Shown: positions 17,240-27,474, counted from the first letter of the stretch. The stretch: 64,000 nt of DNA from Paenibacillus odorifer (GCF_000758725.1 NZ_CP009428.1:4216001-4280000); one strand, 5' to 3'. Numbers and translations are program-made. The notes: generated from the letters alone by a model not told the origin.

Positions 17240-19051
17240 ATGAATATTTGGAAGCGCTTTACATCCCTGAGAGAATTAACACAATCGCGGTTTAGTTTGT
17301 TTGCCAAAATAAACTGCCTGATCATACTCTTGTTCATCCCCATCATTATCATGTATACCTTTTCAAATAACGTCACCTACGATGTTGTGAGTAAAGAGCT
17401 GCAGGTGTCCAATACGAAGCAGCTCACTTTTCTGTCCAGTCAAATTGATTCACGTATTAATCAGATGATGGACTTCACCCTCATCCTTTCTAGAGATCCA
17501 AATGTCAGAGCCTTCAACGGATTAAACATTTGGGCTGATCGATATGATCAGATGCAAACCCGGTATGTCATTCAGGAAAAGATGGTGCTTCAATCCGGGG
17601 TTGCAGATATTTGGCCTGCCAGATATGCCGTACATTCACAGCAAAATAAAGATGTCATCTCCAACTACAATCGAGCATTTGGGTATGATGAGGATTACTT
17701 AAAAAGAAATATGAGTGGAAAATGGACGTATGGCGATCATAGCTTGGAATCTAAAGACGAGCTAAAATCCTTCTACTGGTTCTATACAGATTCCTTAGCT
17801 CAGCCGGGGATGTTGACGGGAAGCAACTTGGTGATTGAAGCCAGCTTCAGTTATGAGAATATTCAGAACATGCTGGATACGTACAAGGAAGGTGGACAAG
17901 GTGATCCTTTTCTCTATCATAAAGGGAACTCTCCGATTCTGAATCGCAGTGCGGACAAGCAGTTATCTGAAGAACTCATTCGTTACCTGGATAAACACTC
18001 ACCTGAGAACACTACGCAGGATGTAGTCAAACTCAATGGCAAGAACTACCTGGTCAGCTCTGTGAAGTCCTCCTATTTGGATTGGAATTTAATAGATGTT
18101 GTCCCTCTATATCAAATCCTAAAACCCATTTCGCTCAGTCAGGATTTGTTCTATATCTCGATGATTTTGCTGTTTGTTATGGGAATTTCCGCTTCCATAT
18201 TACTATACAGAAATGTTCAGTACCCTATCAAAAAGCTAATTAAAGGCTTACGGCGCGTGCAGCGTGGAGATTATTCTGTACGTCTTCATAACGAGGGCCG
18301 GAACGAGTTTTCGTTTCTATTCCATCGCTTTAATGATATGTCCCATCAAATTCAAGACCTGATAGAGAATGTGTTCAATGAGAAAATCCGTGCCCGCGAA
18401 GCTACACTTAAGCAGCTGCAGGCGCAAATCAATCCGCATTTCCTCTATAACTGCCTTGGTTATATTATCAATATGGCCCAGATGAAGGATGAGGACGCTG
18501 TTGTCTCAATGGCTTATAATTTAAGTGCTTACTATCGTTATACTACCCGAATGGAACGGGAAACCGCGTCACTGGATGAAGAAATCAAGCTGCTCGTCAA
18601 CTATTTGGATATTCAAAAGCTGCGCAATGCCAGAATTGATTATCATATCGAAATCCCTGAGAACATGTTAAGCCAGTCTGTGCCACGTCTAATGCTTCAG
18701 CCTATTGTGGAGAACTCAGTCATTCACGGAGTGGCCAAATCGTATTCATCGGGTGAGATTAGCATTAGTGGTGAGATTTCGAACGGCTTCTGCAAGATTT
18801 ATATTGATGACGACGGGCCTGGCTTGAATCCGGAGCAGTTAGAAGCTTTGAATCGTAAAATGCAGGAGCCATTGCAGGAAGAAATGGGCTGTGGGCTCTG
18901 GAATACGAATCAGCGGATCATGCACCTGTTCGGTAATCAATCCTGTCTAACCTTTAAACCATCCCCTCTTGGAGGTTTCCGAACAGAGATTATCTGGGAA
19001 ATCCCTACTGAGGATGAATATTCTAAATTTAAGAATCATCAAGGAGAATAA
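17240..19051 (+). CDS. YesM-family sensor histidine kinase
   Basis: The product is 603 residues. Membrane segment at about residues 22-42, an extracellular dCache-like sensor of about 250 residues, a second membrane segment near residue 300, HAMP, then a His_kinase domain with LQAQINPHFLYNCLGY carrying the phosphorylatable His, and an HATPase with LQPIVENSVIHG and DDDGPGL. The start is the ATG at 17240, 7 bases after GGAGGG; upstream codons of the frame overlap this site. It pairs with the AraC-type response regulator 4 bases downstream, probably sensing a carbohydrate or its binding protein. Confidence 0.93.
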   Translation: MNIWKRFTSLRELTQSRFSLFAKINCLIILLFIPIIIMYTFSNNVTYDVVSKELQVSNTKQLTFLSSQIDSRINQMMDFTLILSRDPNVRAFNGLNIWADRYDQMQTRYVIQEKMVLQSGVADIWPARYAVHSQQNKDVISNYNRAFGYDEDYLKRNMSGKWTYGDHSLESKDELKSFYWFYTDSLAQPGMLTGSNLVIEASFSYENIQNMLDTYKEGGQGDPFLYHKGNSPILNRSADKQLSEELIRYLDKHSPENTTQDVVKLNGKNYLVSSVKSSYLDWNLIDVVPLYQILKPISLSQDLFYISMILLFVMGISASILLYRNVQYPIKKLIKGLRRVQRGDYSVRLHNEGRNEFSFLFHRFNDMSHQIQDLIENVFNEKIRAREATLKQLQAQINPHFLYNCLGYIINMAQMKDEDAVVSMAYNLSAYYRYTTRMERETASLDEEIKLLVNYLDIQKLRNARIDYHIEIPENMLSQSVPRLMLQPIVENSVIHGVAKSYSSGEISISGEISNGFCKIYIDDDGPGLNPEQLEALNRKMQEPLQEEMGCGLWNTNQRIMHLFGNQSCLTFKPSPLGGFRTEIIWEIPTEDEYSKFKNHQGE

Positions 19052-19055
19052 CAAC

Positions 19056-20666
19056 ATGCAAATGATTATAGTAGACGATGAAGCGCACTGGGTAGATAAT
19101 CTTGCGATGACTAAACCCTGGCATACGCTAGGAATTGAACAGGTGCATAAAGCGTATTCGGCACGTGAGGCGCTACAAATTATCGATACCAACCCGATTG
19201 ATATTGTGATCTCGGATATCCAAATGCCCGAAATGACGGGAATTGAATTAATAGAGCGGATAAGAAAACGTGATAAAAAGATTAAATGCATTATTTTATC
19301 AGGCCATTCGGAGTTCGATTATGCCAAAAAAGCACTCCAGCATAATGCAGTCGATTATTTGCTTAAGCCACCTACCGATGATGAAATCATCGGTGCAGTC
19401 AAAACTGCCATCGAGCAATTGAACACAGAATGGGAACTTATCAGTTCGCTTAAACGAACCCAGTTTACCCTACGGGAAAATCTGCCGCTTTTACGTGGTC
19501 AACTGCTGCTTGATGCCTTGCAAGGTCATCAATTTCAAGCTGGCGAATGGGAACGGAAGCTCGTAAATTATGATTTGCCCTTCCATTCTGGCGATTGCGC
19601 TTTGATGCTTGTACGCATGGAAGAAGAATTTAGCCATTATAACAATAATGATCAAACCTTAATTGAATATGCCATCATCAATATGGCTGAAGAGATTATG
19701 GGTGAATTTATGCAGGTCTGGGGCGTTAAAGAAGAACATGGATATCTTGTGTTTCTGCTTCAGCTTAAAGAGAAAGGATCCGACATCGGCAAAGAAACCA
19801 TCCTAGAAAAGCTTTCTTTACAGCTTCAGTATAAGGTTAAGCAATTTCTGAAAGGTTCCCTGTCCATAGTAATCACCGAGTGGTTCCAGTTTCCCGAGAA
19901 GGTGTCGAGCCGTTTCCGTCAGGCTACAGCTTATTTCCGGCAGATCGTGGGAGACGAGCGCGAATTCGTAATGCGGGTCAGCGAATTTGAACCTTCCACC
20001 ACCCAAGGACCTTTGGATGCCCTTTACACCCCGCCGACACTAATTCACCTGCTTGAAAGTGGGCATTGGGATGCTGCGGAAGAGAAACTACTCGCTGTCT
20101 GCGCGGAGCTGGATGAGAAATGGTCTGAATCGTGGGAGCATTGCATGGAGGCAGGTTTTTTAATCACTGCATCCTTCACGAATCTCGCACACCGAAATGG
20201 ACATACTCTAGCTAACTTAGTGGGAGACGATCTCGGTTGGTTGCAAAGCGGTGAAGCGTTCTCGACCATCGGCAAACTTAGAAAATGGTCCCTCAGCATC
20301 CTGAGCAAATTGAAAGAAGGAACGTCTAACGAAATTAAGGACATCAGGTCTGAATATGTGAAAAAGATTCAAGATTTCACAGACAAAAACCTGCATTTAG
20401 ATGTTTCATTACGGGTTCTGGCTGACCATGTAAACCTCCATCCGACTCATTTATCAAAAATTTATAAGATTGAAACGGGTGAAGGAATAAGCGATTATAT
20501 CTCGCGCCTGCGCATGGATCGGGCCTGCCATAAGCTGAAAACCACTTCTAAAAAAGTCTATGAAATCAGCATGGAGATTGGCTATATGGACCCTGCTTAT
20601 TTTATAAAAGTATTCAAACGACAGTTCGGAGTAACACCGCAGGAATATCGAGACAATAATAAATAG
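19056..20666 (+). CDS. YesN-type response regulator with AraC DNA-binding domain
   Basis: The product is 536 residues. Receiver domain at residues 1-120: IIVDDEAHWVDN has the acidic pocket, DIVISDIQMPEMTG the phospho-acceptor Asp, and DYLLKPPTD the conserved Lys. A long middle region of unknown fold follows. The C-terminal AraC domain holds two helix-turn-helices (LADHVNLHPTHLSKIYK and ISMEIGYMDPAYFIKVFKRQFG). AAGGAG lies 9 bases before the ATG at 19056. It probably activates the downstream lipoprotein gene and the divergent permease genes. Confidence 0.93.
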   Translation: MQMIIVDDEAHWVDNLAMTKPWHTLGIEQVHKAYSAREALQIIDTNPIDIVISDIQMPEMTGIELIERIRKRDKKIKCIILSGHSEFDYAKKALQHNAVDYLLKPPTDDEIIGAVKTAIEQLNTEWELISSLKRTQFTLRENLPLLRGQLLLDALQGHQFQAGEWERKLVNYDLPFHSGDCALMLVRMEEEFSHYNNNDQTLIEYAIINMAEEIMGEFMQVWGVKEEHGYLVFLLQLKEKGSDIGKETILEKLSLQLQYKVKQFLKGSLSIVITEWFQFPEKVSSRFRQATAYFRQIVGDEREFVMRVSEFEPSTTQGPLDALYTPPTLIHLLESGHWDAAEEKLLAVCAELDEKWSESWEHCMEAGFLITASFTNLAHRNGHTLANLVGDDLGWLQSGEAFSTIGKLRKWSLSILSKLKEGTSNEIKDIRSEYVKKIQDFTDKNLHLDVSLRVLADHVNLHPTHLSKIYKIETGEGISDYISRLRMDRACHKLKTTSKKVYEISMEIGYMDPAYFIKVFKRQFGVTPQEYRDNNK

Positions 20667-20771
20667 CATGATAGAGTCCTATCGAAACTAAAAATCTCAT
20701 ATAGATGCCATCCCCGACTAGTTGTTAAAGTTACACTTGTAAAGATCATACACAGTAGGGGGAATTAAAGA

Positions 20772-22457
20772 ATGATCAAGTTCAAAAAAATGTGGTCGTT
20801 GTTAACGGTCACAGCACTTATCACACTCACAGCCTGTGGCAGTGGCGGCGGAAATAATGAAAACGCCAAACAAAACAATACCACATCGTCTGAGACTAGT
20901 TTATCTGAAGCAGATGCTGCTTTTGAAAAAGGTAAATACGATCCACCCATCGAGTTCAGTTCGGTATTGATGCCGAAGAAATATGTTCAAGGCGATACAA
21001 AAGAAAACAATGTTCACGATCGCTGGATGCTGGAAACACTGGGCATGAAGCATAAAGATACTTGGTATCCTGCCAATGACGATCAATACAGACAAAAGCT
21101 TCAGCTTGCCATTGCTTCTGGCGAAAAGCTGCCTGACTTCGTTTCTGTACCAACCAATGCAGTGTTGACCAATCAACTGATTGATTCCGGTCAGTTCATT
21201 GCTATCGATGAGTTGTTTGACAAGTATGCTAATAAAATTCTAAAAGATCATGCTGCAGCACACCCAGAACTTTGGTATCCATTCACAAAAGACGGTAAGA
21301 AATACAATATGCCGATCCTTGAATATACCGATAATGACGATACCCTTCTCTGGTTACGGGAAGATTGGATGGAAAAGCTGAACCTTCAAGCTCCAAAAAC
21401 AATCGCCGATCTTGAGATCATTATGGACAAATTCAAGAACGAAAACCCTGACGGTCTAGCACCTAAAGATGTTTTCCCACTTGCGATTTCTTTGAAAAAC
21501 AATACTAACACCTGGATGGGCCAACTAGACTGGTTATTCGGTGCTTACGGTACGATTGAAGAACAATGGAATAAAGATGCCGACGGCAATCTAGAATACG
21601 GTTCCATAAATCCTGGAGCTAAACAAGCCCTTGCTAAGCTTAGTGAGTGGATGGAAAAAGGTTATATTCACACAGACTCCGCACTTTGGGATGAAGGTAA
21701 ATCTGCTGAAAGCTGGACAAAAGGCGCCGCAGGTATTCTACCAGGGGCAAACTGGGTTCCAGACTGGCCGGCTCCCGATCTTATGAAAAATGTACCTGGA
21801 GCGAAGATCAAAGCTTATCCGGTTCCAGCAGGTCCAGACGGACTCATCGGTACCAAATGGCAGAACTCTGGGGTAAACGCTAGTATCATGATTAACAAAG
21901 ATGCTAAGCACCCTGAAGCGATTTTCTTATACTACAACTACTTGCTTGATAACTTAGCTAATCCAGCAGGTGGTAGTGAATTTGAATACGGCTTTGCTAA
22001 AGGCTACGATTGGGACATGATTGATGGAAAACCTACTAGTGATAAAGAGAAGATTAAAGACTTCTCTAATGAGTTTCCTTTCTTAACTGGGCCGGCTCGT
22101 ATTCCTGATCTGTTCATGAAGACATTGGTTAAACTTGCTGATGGTGAAACACCTGTAACTCCTTATGAAAAACAAATGGCTGAGTTCCGTAAACCGGAAA
22201 ACTGGGCCGCTGCAAAAGTTGTTATGTCGCAAATAGACATTCGTAGACAGAACTATTTCACTGGTGCTGCGACACCAACGATGGTATCCAAATGGAATCT
22301 GCTTCGTCAATCCGAAATGGAAACCTTCAACAAAATCATTTACGGCAAGCTTCCAGTAGATGCCTTTGACTCCTTTGTTTCCAACTGGAAAGCAAATGGT
22401 GGTGACCAAATCACCAAAGAAGTTAACGAATGGTTCAAATCTGTATCCACCAAATAG
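20772..22457 (+). CDS. Extracellular solute-binding lipoprotein (LipO type, CUT1 importer)
   Basis: The product is 561 residues. Lipoprotein signal peptide with lipobox LTAC (Cys at about 22), a low-complexity Gly/Asn linker, then a large solute-binding domain typical of LipO/YtcQ proteins (LLWLREDWMEKLNLQAPKT is a family hallmark). It is anchored outside the cell and delivers an oligosaccharide to the two permeases encoded at 15252-17096. AGGGGG precedes the ATG. The position after the YesM/YesN pair suggests that the pair regulates it. Confidence 0.92.
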   Translation: MIKFKKMWSLLTVTALITLTACGSGGGNNENAKQNNTTSSETSLSEADAAFEKGKYDPPIEFSSVLMPKKYVQGDTKENNVHDRWMLETLGMKHKDTWYPANDDQYRQKLQLAIASGEKLPDFVSVPTNAVLTNQLIDSGQFIAIDELFDKYANKILKDHAAAHPELWYPFTKDGKKYNMPILEYTDNDDTLLWLREDWMEKLNLQAPKTIADLEIIMDKFKNENPDGLAPKDVFPLAISLKNNTNTWMGQLDWLFGAYGTIEEQWNKDADGNLEYGSINPGAKQALAKLSEWMEKGYIHTDSALWDEGKSAESWTKGAAGILPGANWVPDWPAPDLMKNVPGAKIKAYPVPAGPDGLIGTKWQNSGVNASIMINKDAKHPEAIFLYYNYLLDNLANPAGGSEFEYGFAKGYDWDMIDGKPTSDKEKIKDFSNEFPFLTGPARIPDLFMKTLVKLADGETPVTPYEKQMAEFRKPENWAAAKVVMSQIDIRRQNYFTGAATPTMVSKWNLLRQSEMETFNKIIYGKLPVDAFDSFVSNWKANGGDQITKEVNEWFKSVSTK

Positions 22458-22470
22458 ACTAAAGTAAATA

Positions 22471-22511
22471 AAAACAAGCCGGAGCGTGATCCTTTCGCTC
22501 CGGCTTGTTTT
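22471..22511. terminator. Strong bidirectional terminator
   Basis: AAAACAAGCCGGAGC and GCTCCGGCTTGTTTT form a perfect 15-bp stem with an 11-base loop, flanked by A and T runs. It serves the lipoprotein gene and the convergent esterase gene. Confidence 0.95.
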
Positions 22512-22525
22512 TTATGAATTTATCA

Positions 22526-23659
22526 TTAACTTTCGCCCGCTAGAATCCCTTTCAAATACCCCGTCAACTCTTTTGCCGCTTGTTCATGAGCTAATGCTCC
22601 CGGATGACTTCTTGCCCCTATGGTCTCATCCGTCATATTTGGAAGCTGCAACACTGAAACCTGCTTGTCCCCTGTTTTCTTGCTATAAGCATCGACCGCT
22701 CGGTAGATCGCCGGCATCATGGGGATACCAAGCATCCCGTATGCCCATACGAGATGTGCATGTTGATTATTTTTTCTAAGCATCATCAGAAATTTCTCGA
22801 CGGCATCGACAAAAGCTTGTATATCATCCTCATGATAGGTCCCGTCTTCATTTAAGCGTTGTTCATGGCTTTCCCCTGTTACCTCATCTTTCCATTCTGG
22901 CGAATGAAAAGCGCCCCCATCATTGGTTCCTAGATTAACTACCACAACATCTGGCTGCCAGGATTCAAAAGAATGTGCTTGAAAAGCTCCTAAAGCTTCG
23001 TTTTTTGCTCCAGTTAGAAGACCACAAACCTGTTCATAACCATCAGGGATATTACCGTGCGGATTATTATCCCAGCTAGTAAGGACGCCCCAGCCACTTT
23101 GAGAAATAACTCTATATTCTGCATTTAAAGCATCTGCCGTCATGCTAGTATAGTTGTTAATGGCACTAAACCACATTGGAATCCAGTCTTCTTCAGCCTT
23201 GGCACCTATACTTCCTTCTCCGGATGTTATACTGTCACCTATGAACTCTATCTTGTGGGGTTTGTCCGCAACGGGCAGAAATTCCCCATCCATCTTCACC
23301 GCATGTATCTGCAAAGAGCAGCCAGAGTCTCCACTCATTGCCTGCACATCTTTTACAATACGGACATTTTTCACAACACGATCATTCATGCCTCTAAATA
23401 CACAAATCCAATACCGGCCTGCTACTAACATTTGTCTGCTTACAGGAACGGAGTTGATCAGGATGCTAATCCAAGGTTCATAAACATCATAATCTGCTTC
23501 TACTTCAAGCCATAGCTCAGAACTTTTAACATTTAATTCGACCGCACTGCCTGTCCAAAATAACGTTAGTGGAGAAAGTAAACCTGTTGTTCTGCCGTGA
23601 ATTTTCAGATGTTCGATATCAGCTAATGTATGTACCTTTAAGTTTGTATTCTGCTTCAT
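22526..23659 (-). CDS. GDSL-type carbohydrate esterase (CE2-like)
   Basis: The product is 377 residues, without a signal peptide, so probably cytoplasmic. The N-terminal 130 residues look like a beta-sandwich. The SGNH/GDSL domain then shows IEFIGDSITSGEG (block I, nucleophilic Ser), VVVNLGTNDGG (block III) and SHPGALAH (block V, catalytic Asp/His region, with Asp replaced by Ser-His-Pro as read). This order matches CE2 acetyl-xylan/glucomannan esterases. It probably deacetylates oligosaccharides brought in by the adjacent importer. AGGAGGG precedes the ATG. Confidence 0.82.
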   Translation of the reverse strand: MKQNTNLKVHTLADIEHLKIHGRTTGLLSPLTLFWTGSAVELNVKSSELWLEVEADYDVYEPWISILINSVPVSRQMLVAGRYWICVFRGMNDRVVKNVRIVKDVQAMSGDSGCSLQIHAVKMDGEFLPVADKPHKIEFIGDSITSGEGSIGAKAEEDWIPMWFSAINNYTSMTADALNAEYRVISQSGWGVLTSWDNNPHGNIPDGYEQVCGLLTGAKNEALGAFQAHSFESWQPDVVVVNLGTNDGGAFHSPEWKDEVTGESHEQRLNEDGTYHEDDIQAFVDAVEKFLMMLRKNNQHAHLVWAYGMLGIPMMPAIYRAVDAYSKKTGDKQVSVLQLPNMTDETIGARSHPGALAHEQAAKELTGYLKGILAGES

Positions 23660-23745
23660 AAAATCCCTCCTGAATTACTACTAGAATCCTAATCTATACT
23701 TCTACTTCACTACTTCTTCAATACTATCTTATAATCCTTTTCCAA

Positions 23746-23766
23746 ATAGCATATAGCATATAGCAT
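23746..23766. repeat. Three tandem copies of ATAGCAT
   Basis: Three exact heptanucleotide units lie in the gap between the divergent esterase and CDP-alcohol transferase genes, about 60 bases before the latter's start. Confidence 0.9.
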
Positions 23767-23825
23767 ATACTCTGCCTCTGGTACAATAGAATTAAATGAG
23801 GTCATGAACAAAGGTGGGATTGAAG

Positions 23826-24371
23826 TTGAAAGTTATACCTAACTGTATTACACTTGGCAGAATTATTTTGGCAATCATGCTGTTATTCTTCGAGCCCCTA
23901 AGTTCGCCCTTTCTTGCAATTTATATCCTTTGCGGAGTCACCGATCTGATAGATGGTCCAATTGCCCGAAAATCAGGCACAACAAGTCATCTCGGAGCAA
24001 AGCTGGATTCTGCTGCCGACACGATACTAATCGGGATCTGCTTATTTACTTTGTATCCGTTTCTGGGTCTTACACTCGAATTTATCTTATGGATCTTCTT
24101 GATCGCGGTCATCCGCATAACATCGATAGGGATCGCCCTCCGCAAATTCAAAACTTACGCAAGCATCCATACCTACGGCAATAAACTCACCGGGCTCCTC
24201 TTATTTATAACTCCTTTATGGCTTTCCCATAGTACCCACACCATTTGGACAACCATTGTCTGTATAATTGCAACCTTATCCGCCGTGGAAGAATTGATCA
24301 TCCAAATCACATCCACTCAATTACAGCTGGACAGAAAAGGATGGTTTTACAACCATCCTAATCAGGAATAA
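23826..24371 (+). CDS. CDP-alcohol phosphatidyltransferase family protein
   Basis: The product is about 181 residues with around five membrane segments. The full family motif DG-x2-AR-x8-G-x3-D-x3-D is present within DLIDGPIARKSGTTSHLGAK and the LDSAAD that follows. Such enzymes transfer a phosphatidyl group from CDP-diacylglycerol to an alcohol (PgsA-like) at the cytoplasmic membrane. The likely start is TTG at 23826, 7 bases after AAGGTGGG, giving a PgsA-like KVIPNCITLGR N-terminus; GTG at 23814 lies over the ribosome site. Its last 14 bases overlap the end of the convergent hybrid-kinase gene. Confidence 0.85.
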   Translation: MKVIPNCITLGRIILAIMLLFFEPLSSPFLAIYILCGVTDLIDGPIARKSGTTSHLGAKLDSAADTILIGICLFTLYPFLGLTLEFILWIFLIAVIRITSIGIALRKFKTYASIHTYGNKLTGLLLFITPLWLSHSTHTIWTTIVCIIATLSAVEELIIQITSTQLQLDRKGWFYNHPNQE

Positions 24372-27300
24372 TGAAAGACACTGTAGTTCCCACCCCAGGA
24401 ATACTTTGAATCTTCAAGCCTTGTCCATATAATTGTGTTAATCTCCGATCGGTATTAAGGAGACCAATTCCTTGATCCTTAAGACTTTTTGGCTGTAATA
24501 ACTTGCTGACTTGAGCTTCATCCATTCCAATCCCCGTATCTGCAATGATAAAATGAATAGCCTCCGCATGTGTCTCAATATGAATACGCAAGATTCCACC
24601 TTTTGCCCGACTTAATATCCCATGCCGGACGGCGTTCTCCACCAGTGGCTGAATCGTTAGCGGAGGAATTAGAAGCTGGAGATTCGCGTCTACTTCCCAT
24701 TCAACTTGCAGCCTCTCCTCAAAACGTTGCTGCTGGATATATACATAATTCTCGACCAGCTCCAGCTCTTGCGACAGCGAAACAAGTTTGCCTGCATTTA
24801 AGAAGTCAAAGCTGATCCGCAGATAAGTAGTGAACGCATCTGAAAGATCTTTCATTTTGACAGTGTCAAAATCACTCAAGGACATAATCGAATTTAATGT
24901 ATTAAAGAGAAAATGTGGATGGATCTGCGCTTGTAAATAAGCAGCCTCCATTCTCAAACGATCATTGACTGCTTGCTTCATAGAAGTGAGCGACGATGCG
25001 CGATACTTCAATTCCATTGCATCTACTGGCTTAGTAACATAGTCATTTGCTCCAGCCAAGAAACCTGCGTAGACATCCTCCTGTTCACTGCGAGCGGTCA
25101 GTAGAATAATAGGAAGTTCATACATCGTGAACCGCTCGCGTATCAATCTTGTCAATTCATAACCAGACATGCCCGGCATCATCACATCAGCGATAACCAA
25201 ATCGAACTGCTCATGATGCAACATATCCAGCGCCTCACGGGCTGAAGTCGTTGTATCAATCCGATAAGCTCCATCTGATAAAATATTTTGCAGAACTTTT
25301 AAATTGACCGAATCATCATCAACCGCCAGCACATGTATGATGTCAGCGTCTGTATCGAGCTTCGAGAGTGCCTCTACTTCCTTTGTATTATAGGTGGCAG
25401 CCACCATAGCTGATTTCTCAGCAGTTATCCACGTGCTGAATGGTGACAATGGATCCAAATCTTTTTCTGTATGAACATCTGGAATAGATGACTGCAGGCC
25501 CCCTTTGGCTACAGGTAATTTGAAGCTGAACTTACTTCCCTGACCCGGCTGCGATTGCAGCAATAATTCACTGCCATGCAGTTCGACCAGCTCCTTACAG
25601 ATGCTAAGTCCCAGCCCAATGCCGCCTTGACCGTAAGCCCCTTGTTCATAGCGCATAAAAACACGCTTTTTCAAAGCTTCATCCATACCTACTCCTGTAT
25701 CCGTAACATGTATCCATACATCCCCACCCACTTGTTCTGCGGCCAGTTCAACACTTCCCTGTTCGGTGTACTTTAGTGCGTTATGAACTAAATTAATCAG
25801 AATCTGCACCAATCGCTCCTCATCCGCATAAACACGAGGCAGTTTCTCATCTATAGACATTCGAAGCTCTACCTTCGTCCCACCGGTTAAGAAGCGTAAC
25901 ATATCCAGTACACCTTCAGCCAATGACCTCACTTGCAAGACCTTTATATTCATCACAATCCGCTTATCCTGCAATCGCACAACATCAAGCAAGTCATTCA
26001 GCATAAGCGACATCCGGCGACTGACCATAATTAGCAATTCCATGTCACGCTGGCTCTCTTCATCCAGCACATGTTTTTTTCTTGTTAACACACTTTGGGC
26101 AATATTCATAATCCCATGCAGTGGAGTGCGCAGCTCATGTGACGTATTGGCTAGAAAACGGTCCTTTAATTTATTGGATTCCGCCAATTGAGCGTTCAGT
26201 AACACATTTTGATGGGATTGATGAAAATATCTCCTAAACCAATAGGCGGAAAATGCGGCAAGGGCAGCAATTAAATCTACAGGATAAAACATAAATTGTG
26301 AGCTACTGGCATAGTAGACAGCCCCCCACAACATATTATTTAGTACTGCTAACACTGAAAACAATAAAAATAGAGCACCTTCAGCTCGTAAGGATACCAT
26401 CTTCCAAAAATAATATACCGTCCAACACACTGGAACGTAATACAGGATCATGTAATACCCTTTTCCGATGATATATAACACTGCCTCTTCAGGACCTACA
26501 ATAATAAATAAAGTAAAAATGAGAACTGACAGGATGTAACTATAAAACGCCTTGCCTTTCCGTCGATTCCCCAATAGTTCTCTTCCCATCAATAAAAGGA
26601 ATAGACAAAACCCTATATACGAAAGAACCTTTAACCTCAACATCCAGGCAAAATCAACATGAAGAAACCGGAACAACAGTCCATTATGTTCAACCCCAAT
26701 GGATACAGCCGCAGCGACCATCATGAGGAAAAAAATAATCAGCTCTGTTTTTCGTACATCCATCAGATAGATAATCAATAAATACAACCCATGTAGAAGA
26801 AGCATGACCCCTACGACTAACTGCAAGCCAATGGAATTCCAGTATATAGTGTCTACTTCATGTTGAATACCAAACTCCACGGACCGAATTATGCCCCCTT
26901 TTAGTGGAGACTCATAGTTTGACGTCCGAACAAACAGATCCAGATGCTTCTGATCTGTAGGTGTATAACTGATTAAGAATGCTTTCGTCACATAAACATG
27001 CTCTTCCTTCTCGTCAGATAACACACCAAACCGTGCGAGCACTGTTCCATTGATCTCCACTTCAGAAGAAGTATAGATGGACTGGAACCAAAAGCTTAGC
27101 GGCTCAGACAAGGGTTGATCTAGCAAAATACGCATATGATAAGTTCCGTATCCATATGCCTTTTTTTGCTCTGAAGGATTAAATGCGGTACTCCAGTTAC
27201 CCGGCACCTGAAGCATTTGGCCTTTTAAAACGCTATCCACATTGGCGGCATTCACCCATTGTTGAGGATAAAACTCCCATTCTCCATCCAATGGAAAAGA

Positions 27301-27474
27301 GCTTAGTGATTCAAGGTCTACTCCCCGCAAATCGAGCACACCTTGCTCCACTACCGGGGCATTGGATAAAGTAAAATGATTGTACCAGCTCCAGCGTATT
27401 GCAATCAGCAGGCAGATGAATACTACTATGTACAACATATGACTTAACTTAATTTTATTCTCCGAAGTTCTCAT
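24358..27474 (-). CDS. Giant hybrid sensor kinase: 7TM receptor, HisKA kinase, receiver, and LytS/YesM-type kinase
   Basis: The product is about 1038 residues. In order: membrane anchor (about 15-30); an extracellular jelly-roll-like domain (40-200); seven membrane helices of 7TMR-DISM type (210-415); HisKA with NTSHELRTPLHG (His at about 446); HATPase with NLVHNALKY and GGIGLGLSICKEL; a receiver with LAVDDDS, DLVIADVMMPG (Asp about 763) and KPVD; then a second kinase core of LytS type, QAQIHPHFLFN (His about 854), with its own ATPase motifs LVENAVRHG and IADTGIGM. No DNA-binding domain and no partner gene lie beside it. The ATG at 27474 is chosen; an upstream TTG adds six residues. Confidence 0.93.
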   Translation of the reverse strand: MRTSENKIKLSHMLYIVVFICLLIAIRWSWYNHFTLSNAPVVEQGVLDLRGVDLESLSSFPLDGEWEFYPQQWVNAANVDSVLKGQMLQVPGNWSTAFNPSEQKKAYGYGTYHMRILLDQPLSEPLSFWFQSIYTSSEVEINGTVLARFGVLSDEKEEHVYVTKAFLISYTPTDQKHLDLFVRTSNYESPLKGGIIRSVEFGIQHEVDTIYWNSIGLQLVVGVMLLLHGLYLLIIYLMDVRKTELIIFFLMMVAAAVSIGVEHNGLLFRFLHVDFAWMLRLKVLSYIGFCLFLLLMGRELLGNRRKGKAFYSYILSVLIFTLFIIVGPEEAVLYIIGKGYYMILYYVPVCWTVYYFWKMVSLRAEGALFLLFSVLAVLNNMLWGAVYYASSSQFMFYPVDLIAALAAFSAYWFRRYFHQSHQNVLLNAQLAESNKLKDRFLANTSHELRTPLHGIMNIAQSVLTRKKHVLDEESQRDMELLIMVSRRMSLMLNDLLDVVRLQDKRIVMNIKVLQVRSLAEGVLDMLRFLTGGTKVELRMSIDEKLPRVYADEERLVQILINLVHNALKYTEQGSVELAAEQVGGDVWIHVTDTGVGMDEALKKRVFMRYEQGAYGQGGIGLGLSICKELVELHGSELLLQSQPGQGSKFSFKLPVAKGGLQSSIPDVHTEKDLDPLSPFSTWITAEKSAMVAATYNTKEVEALSKLDTDADIIHVLAVDDDSVNLKVLQNILSDGAYRIDTTTSAREALDMLHHEQFDLVIADVMMPGMSGYELTRLIRERFTMYELPIILLTARSEQEDVYAGFLAGANDYVTKPVDAMELKYRASSLTSMKQAVNDRLRMEAAYLQAQIHPHFLFNTLNSIMSLSDFDTVKMKDLSDAFTTYLRISFDFLNAGKLVSLSQELELVENYVYIQQQRFEERLQVEWEVDANLQLLIPPLTIQPLVENAVRHGILSRAKGGILRIHIETHAEAIHFIIADTGIGMDEAQVSKLLQPKSLKDQGIGLLNTDRRLTQLYGQGLKIQSIPGVGTTVSFIIPD

